In this document: positions 59,387-64,000 of the stretch, piece by piece
Numbering within the stretch: the stretch's first letter is position 1
Layout of the letters: each line of letters starts with the position of its first letter
Assembly (NCBI RefSeq): GCF_900103475.1
Contig: NZ_FNHG01000001.1
Location: 248,001-312,000 of the forward strand
DNA from: Maricaulis salignorans
GTDB lineage: Bacteria > Pseudomonadota > Alphaproteobacteria > Caulobacterales > Maricaulaceae
Reading direction: 5' to 3'
Length of the DNA: 64,000 nucleotides
Position numbers and translations under genes: made by a program
The notes under the pieces: generated by a model
What the model was told of the DNA's origin: nothing
Seen by the model: only the letters and a program-made list of their open reading frames with translations
Databases searched by the model: none

Positions 59387-62300
59387 ATGGCCAATCTCGA
59401 ACGAGTCAAATCACGTGTGTTCGCTTGCAAAACGGGCATTTCGAATGGTTTGAAGCGCCTCGGCGCCGGCGTTGGCGCTGCAGTGCTGGCGCTCGCGGGC
59501 GGGCTCGCGCTCTCGGTTCCGGCCCAAGCCGCCAGCGGCACCATCAATGGTGGTGCCAGCCTCGGGACAAATGGCCAGTGCACCGCGGCAAGTCCCTCAA
59601 GCTTCGGTGTCAGTTTTACCGCCACGTTTCAGAGCGCCGATACGGGCTCGCTCGATACATATTCCCTCTTTCTGCTTGATGGCACCGGTACGATCATCGG
59701 GTCGTCCAGCCAGAGTATTTCAGCGTCCGCTGCCAGCACGACGACGGTAATTACCGCGCCGACGACCCAGACCCCTACTGATGGTTCGGCCTATACCCTT
59801 GTCGCCTACAATCAGAATACCGGTTCGCCAATCTATACTGTCGGCGATCTCTATGAGAGCGATGGCTTCCAGATGGCGAGCCTCGCCTTTGACGCCAGTG
59901 CTCTCGATAATAGCTGTCCCGGCCCGAACTCGGCCCGTCCAACGCCGACGATCACGACCGCGGCCAACCCGACCAATGCCCCCTTTGTGGCGACGATCAC
60001 ATTCGATGCGTCGGTCACCGGTTTCGATAGCAGCGACCTGGTCGTCGGCAATGGTGCGGCTTCCGCCTTTGCCGGTTCCGGCGCCAGCTATTCCGTGACC
60101 ATCACGCCGGTCGTTGATGGTGATGTCACCGTCAGTATTCCTGCCGCTGCTGCGGTCAATGGTGTGGGTACCGAAAGCAATGCGGCCCCCACACTGACTG
60201 TGCTGTACGATGAGACCTCCCCCCAGCCGGAATTCATCGATGGCGAACCGGACACCACGATTGAGGGACCGATCACCGTCTATCTGCAATTTGATGAAAT
60301 TGTATCGGGCGTTGCCTCCGGCCAGATCGGGGTCACCAATGCCGCTATCTCCAGTTTCGTCCAGGTTTCGAACCAGCTCTACAGCTTCACTCTGACGCCG
60401 GATCTGGGGCAGACTAACGGCGCGGTCGTCCTCACTTATGATGCCGCACAGGTTTCGGATATTGCCGGAAATACGAATGTGGCGGCGTCGCAATTCTATA
60501 GCGCCAACACGGATGCTCCCTCTGTCGTTGTTTCGACCAGTGCGGTCGAGCCGGTCAGCGGTCCCTTCACTGTCGATGTCGTCTTCAATGAGGCTGTCAC
60601 CGGATTTGATGTCGGTGATTTCCTTGCTGCGGGGAACTTCACCGTCGACAGTGTCGCGGGTTCGGGGACAACCTACACGGCGATCCTGACCCCGACGGGT
60701 TCGGGGACGTTGTCGATTCGCGTTTCGGCCGCCGCGGTGATCGATGTAGACACGAATGCCAACACGATCTCCAACCTCCTCCAGGTTGAGGCCGACATCA
60801 CCGCCCCGAGTGTTGCTATCACGACTGCGGAGGTCTCCCCGGTCGGTGCGAGCTTTGCCGCGACCATCACCTTCTCCAAGCCGGTCGTCGACTTCGTCGT
60901 CGGGGACCTGGTGCTGACGAACGCCACCGCGACCGATTTTTCAGGTTCGGACGGCGTCTATCTTGTGACGATTCTGCCGGTTGCAACGGGCACGGTCAAA
61001 GTCGACATTCCTGCTGCTGTGGCCCAGGATGCCGGCGGGCGCGACAATAGTGCCGCGGCGACCCTGACCCTCCAGGCCGATGTGGTTGCGCCGACCCTGA
61101 CGATGACCAGTGCGGCTGTCGGTCCGGTCAGCGCGCCGTTCACGCTTCTGCTCGATTTTTCTGAAACCGCCGTCGGATTCACGCTCAGTGACCTGACCGT
61201 GGTCAATGGTGTCGCCTCCAATCTCCAGCGCTCGGGAGATGACCTGACCGCCACGATCACGCCCACCGCTGTCGGCACGCTGACTGTGGACGTTGCCGAT
61301 GGTGCCTTCCAGGATACTGCGGGCAATGACAATACGGCCGTGACCCAGTTCTCGATCGCGTCGACCGCCAATGGTGCGCCAACCGTGGTGATCGCATCGA
61401 GCACCGCCGCCGGTCTCGTCAGCGGGGCAGCCTTTCCGGTGACGGTCACTTTCTCCGAGCCGGTCACAGGTTTCCTGTTCGACGAAATCGTTATCGTCAA
61501 TGGCACGCGCTCGAGCGAGTCGATTTCCGGCAATGTCTATAGCTTCACCGTGACGCCGATTGCCGATGGTGTGGTGTCAGTCGACGTGCCGGCCGGAGTC
61601 GCGCAGGACGTCGACCTCAATGCCAACACGGCTGCGACGCAGTTTTCCGTGACCGCCGATACTGGCGCTCCGACCGTCGCCATTACCAGCGCCGCTGTAG
61701 CCCCCCTCGCCGGTGCCTTCAATGTCACCCTGACCTTTTCCGAGCCCATGAGCAGCGTTGTCGGGTCGACCTTGACGGTCGGCAATGGCAGCGTCACCGC
61801 GATGAGCGGCTCGGGTGCTGTCTACACCGCCACCATCCTGCCGACCGCTGACGGAACGGTGACCGTTGATGTGCTCGCTGGTGCAGCCAATGATCTGGCC
61901 GGCAATGGCAATACCGCGGCGACGCAATACTCGATCGCCGCCGTGCTCGGTTCGCCGACCCTGGCGATTACCGGTCCGGCCGGCCCGCTCGCGGACGCCT
62001 TCACAGCCACATTCACCTTCTCTGAAAATGTCACGGGCTTTACCATCGATGACATTGTCGTCAGCAATGGTGTGGCCTCTTCATTTGCGGGCACCGGTGC
62101 TGTCTATACCGTCACGATTGTACCGGTTGCCGCGGGGCCGATCACGGTCGACGTCGCCTCCGGGGCCGCTCAAAACGGTGGTGCCATCAATAACAGCGCC
62201 GCGCCCCAATACTCCGTTACGGCCGCCTCACTCGGGCCGATTGCCACGATCACGAGTACCACGCCGTCGATTACAGGCGCAGGCTTCATCCCGATTTCGG

Positions 62301-64000
62301 TTGCGTTCGACGAGGACGTAGCGGGGCTCGCCGGCCCAGATTTTGTCGTAACCGGCGGAGGGGCCCCAGTCGCCTTCGGCGGTGCGGGTTCGACCTATAG
62401 TTTCTTTGTCAGTGCGACAGGCGGCGTGGATCTCGTTATCGGCCTTCCCGCTTCATCCGCGACCGCAGTGGCCGGCGGCGCCCCGAATCGTCTGGGCCCC
62501 GATCTGGTCATCCCGGTCGCCGTGGTGCCATCAATCCCGACAGTCGTGATCGCATCTGCGGCCGCCGATCCCGTCACCGCGTCGACTTTCGACCTGACCG
62601 TGACATTTTCGGAGGATGTGACGGGCTTCACCATCGCGGACCTGTCGGTCTCTGGCGGTGAAGTTTCGACATTCAGCGGGTCGGGCGCGGTCTATGCCGT
62701 AACCATCGCGCCCACGCGTGATGGAACCCTGACGGTGGACATCGCCGGCTCCGCGGCCACCAGCAGCACCGGCGGCGGGAATACGGCCGCGGCCCAGTTC
62801 TCGATCACCGTGAACCAGCAATTGCCGCAACCCGTCATCACCAGCGCCCTGTCCGGAACGGTTTCGGGTGCCTTCGATATCGTGGTCAATTTCAACGAGC
62901 CGGTGACCGGCTTCGACATTACCGATCTGACGGTCGGAAATGGTGCGGCGAGCAATTTCGCCGGCAGCGGCACCGCCTATACAGCCACGATCACGCCTGC
63001 CGCCGATGGCGCCGTCACGGTTGACATCGCTGCGGCTGCAGCTGTGGACGTCAGTGCGGGCGCCAGCCTGGTTGCGGCCCAGTATTCGATCACCAACGAT
63101 GAAACCGGAGCGACGCCGACCCTCGCCTCGGCCGCCGCCGATCCCTTCTCCGGGTCGTTCGTGCTGAATGTAACCTTCGATGAAGCGGTGACGGGTTTCG
63201 CCGCCAGCGATCTGACCGTCGGCAATGGCACAGCTTCCGGCCTGGCCGGCTCCGGCGCGGCCTATACCGTCACCATCACGCCGTCGGCTTCGGGTGTCGT
63301 GACTGTCGATATGGCCCCCGGCAAGGTCGGCGATGCGGCCGGTAACCCCAATCTGGTTGCCGCCCAATTCTCCATCACGGCCGATATTACAGCGCCATCC
63401 GGCTATGCTGTCTCCCTCGACCAGGATCCGATCAACTCCGGCAATGAGACGGCGCTGTCGTTCAGCTATACCGGCTTCGAGGTCGGTGCGACGCTCGATT
63501 ACACCATCTCCAGCGATGGTGGCGGCGCCTCGATTTCCGACAGCGTCCTTGTGTCCGCGGCCGCAGGCACGATCTCCGGCCTTGATGGCTCCGGCCTTGG
63601 CGACGGGACCGTCACCCTGACGGCCGCCCTGACCGATGTGCTCGGCAATATTGGTGCCGACGAGACCGATACGGCGACCAAGGATACGGCCGCACCGTCT
63701 GTGGTCCTGTCGAGCGTCGCCACTGACCCGGTCTCCGGGGGCTTCACGCTTGACATCGTCTTCTCCGAATCCGTCACCGGCTTTGCTATTGGTGACCTGA
63801 CGGTCGGGAATGGTGCAGCCTCGGCCTTCGCCGGTGCGGGCACCACCTATTCGGCCACGATCACGCCGGCTGCCGATGGCGCGGTGACTGTCGATGTCGC
63901 CGCCGCTGCCGCCCAGGACGCGGCGGGCAATGACAATACAGCTGCAACCCAGTTCTCGATCACCAATGACGAAACCGCTCCGAGCGTGGTGCTGTCGACA
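59387..64000 (+). CDS. Giant exported Ig-like repeat protein, 5' part only
   Basis: The frame from ATG 59387 is open to the last base of the window, 1538 codons, so the gene is incomplete at its 3' end. An extended signal peptide (about 49 residues, ending VPAQAASG) is followed by a unique domain of about 130 residues and then about 14 Ig-like units of 94-98 residues from 59941 on. The unit consensus is APTVxITSAAVxPVSGxF, VTFSEPVTGF, LTVGNGxAS, GSGAxYTVTITPxADG, VTVDVAAxAAxDxAGN and NTAATQFSI. Unit 13 (about 63395-63690) is of a different Ig-like type. Such proteins are surface adhesins or biofilm matrix proteins; the C-terminal anchor is beyond the window. ATG 59387 follows AAGGGGGT. Confidence 0.9.
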   Translation, partial: MANLERVKSRVFACKTGISNGLKRLGAGVGAAVLALAGGLALSVPAQAASGTINGGASLGTNGQCTAASPSSFGVSFTATFQSADTGSLDTYSLFLLDGTGTIIGSSSQSISASAASTTTVITAPTTQTPTDGSAYTLVAYNQNTGSPIYTVGDLYESDGFQMASLAFDASALDNSCPGPNSARPTPTITTAANPTNAPFVATITFDASVTGFDSSDLVVGNGAASAFAGSGASYSVTITPVVDGDVTVSIPAAAAVNGVGTESNAAPTLTVLYDETSPQPEFIDGEPDTTIEGPITVYLQFDEIVSGVASGQIGVTNAAISSFVQVSNQLYSFTLTPDLGQTNGAVVLTYDAAQVSDIAGNTNVAASQFYSANTDAPSVVVSTSAVEPVSGPFTVDVVFNEAVTGFDVGDFLAAGNFTVDSVAGSGTTYTAILTPTGSGTLSIRVSAAAVIDVDTNANTISNLLQVEADITAPSVAITTAEVSPVGASFAATITFSKPVVDFVVGDLVLTNATATDFSGSDGVYLVTILPVATGTVKVDIPAAVAQDAGGRDNSAAATLTLQADVVAPTLTMTSAAVGPVSAPFTLLLDFSETAVGFTLSDLTVVNGVASNLQRSGDDLTATITPTAVGTLTVDVADGAFQDTAGNDNTAVTQFSIASTANGAPTVVIASSTAAGLVSGAAFPVTVTFSEPVTGFLFDEIVIVNGTRSSESISGNVYSFTVTPIADGVVSVDVPAGVAQDVDLNANTAATQFSVTADTGAPTVAITSAAVAPLAGAFNVTLTFSEPMSSVVGSTLTVGNGSVTAMSGSGAVYTATILPTADGTVTVDVLAGAANDLAGNGNTAATQYSIAAVLGSPTLAITGPAGPLADAFTATFTFSENVTGFTIDDIVVSNGVASSFAGTGAVYTVTIVPVAAGPITVDVASGAAQNGGAINNSAAPQYSVTAASLGPIATITSTTPSITGAGFIPISVAFDEDVAGLAGPDFVVTGGGAPVAFGGAGSTYSFFVSATGGVDLVIGLPASSATAVAGGAPNRLGPDLVIPVAVVPSIPTVVIASAAADPVTASTFDLTVTFSEDVTGFTIADLSVSGGEVSTFSGSGAVYAVTIAPTRDGTLTVDIAGSAATSSTGGGNTAAAQFSITVNQQLPQPVITSALSGTVSGAFDIVVNFNEPVTGFDITDLTVGNGAASNFAGSGTAYTATITPAADGAVTVDIAAAAAVDVSAGASLVAAQYSITNDETGATPTLASAAADPFSGSFVLNVTFDEAVTGFAASDLTVGNGTASGLAGSGAAYTVTITPSASGVVTVDMAPGKVGDAAGNPNLVAAQFSITADITAPSGYAVSLDQDPINSGNETALSFSYTGFEVGATLDYTISSDGGGASISDSVLVSAAAGTISGLDGSGLGDGTVTLTAALTDVLGNIGADETDTATKDTAAPSVVLSSVATDPVSGGFTLDIVFSESVTGFAIGDLTVGNGAASAFAGAGTTYSATITPAADGAVTVDVAAAAAQDAAGNDNTAATQFSITNDETAPSVVLST
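61088..63980 (+). repeat. Tandem repeats of about 290 bp coding Ig-like domains
   Basis: Unit starts read from the Ala/Ser-Pro-(Thr/Ser) codons at about 61088, 61376, 61667, 61952, 62234, 62528, 62825, 63112, 63396, 63691 and 63978 recur every 282-297 bases. Copies are similar but not identical at DNA level, with the closest pair being the units at about 62825 and 63691. The array starts earlier, at about 59941, and continues past the window. Confidence 0.85.

Noticed and set aside
59720-63367. Series of minus-strand frames with repeated sequence opposite the Ig-repeat gene
   Set aside because: Their repetition mirrors the plus-strand Ig units, and they lack signal peptides, consistent ribosome sites or known families.

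Overview
The window reads as chromosome of a GC-rich (roughly 60% or more by eye), free-living, Gram-negative alphaproteobacterium. A marine Maricaulales/Caulobacterales-type organism is my best guess, from the mix of TonB receptors, TPR-sulfotransferases, a bacterial transglutaminase-like cysteine peptidase, the MocR regulator and a sulfotransferase inside a polysaccharide locus. That assignment is inference; no rRNA or other marker gene is present. I see no tRNA, rRNA, CRISPR array, insertion sequence, integrase or phage gene.

Layout. (1) 0.1-14.7 kb: a respiratory nitrate reduction island. It holds nnrS, mobA, a Crp/Fnr-type regulator without an iron-sulfur cysteine cluster, two separate nitrate/nitrite transporters (narK1, narK2), narGHJI, a PpiC-type prolyl isomerase and an alginate-export-like outer-membrane channel. 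Two FNR/NNR-type boxes lie in front of nnrS and between the regulator and narK1. (2) 14.7-20 kb: galE, an unrecognised acidic protein with an internal duplication, and a type I secretion ABC transporter plus HlyD-type adaptor. (3) 20-33 kb: a Wzx/Wzy-type extracellular polysaccharide locus, mostly on the minus strand: initiating sugar-phosphate transferase, Wzc-like tyrosine kinase, outer-membrane barrel, a small exported protein, Wzy/ligase-like protein, Wza-like export lipoprotein, pyruvyl transferase, an unknown membrane protein, a sulfotransferase, a flippase and a GT4 glycosyltransferase. The product is probably a sulfated and/or pyruvylated polymer. (4) 33-39.4 kb: a 1282-residue beta-helix/RTX protein whose C-terminus resembles that of the unknown protein next to the type I exporter, then a transglutaminase-like cysteine peptidase and a metallophosphoesterase.

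(5) 39.6-52.8 kb: eight consecutive plus-strand genes: a MocR regulator with an extra C-terminal domain, a carbon-nitrogen hydrolase, a TonB-dependent receptor, a TPR-sulfotransferase, an exported serine hydrolase, an MFS transporter, gabD and gabT. The same CTGGCCC(C/T)AT-like direct repeats occur before the hydrolase gene and before gabD, which suggests one MocR-controlled uptake and catabolism unit for an unidentified amine or amide compound. This is the best candidate here for an undescribed system. (6) 52.9-59 kb: a carotenoid-oxygenase-family enzyme, a DUF1295 membrane protein, a tandem HxlR regulator and two thiolases, one lacking normally conserved catalytic residues. (7) 59.4 kb to the end: the first 1538 codons of a giant exported protein built of about 95-residue Ig-like repeats, still open at the window edge.
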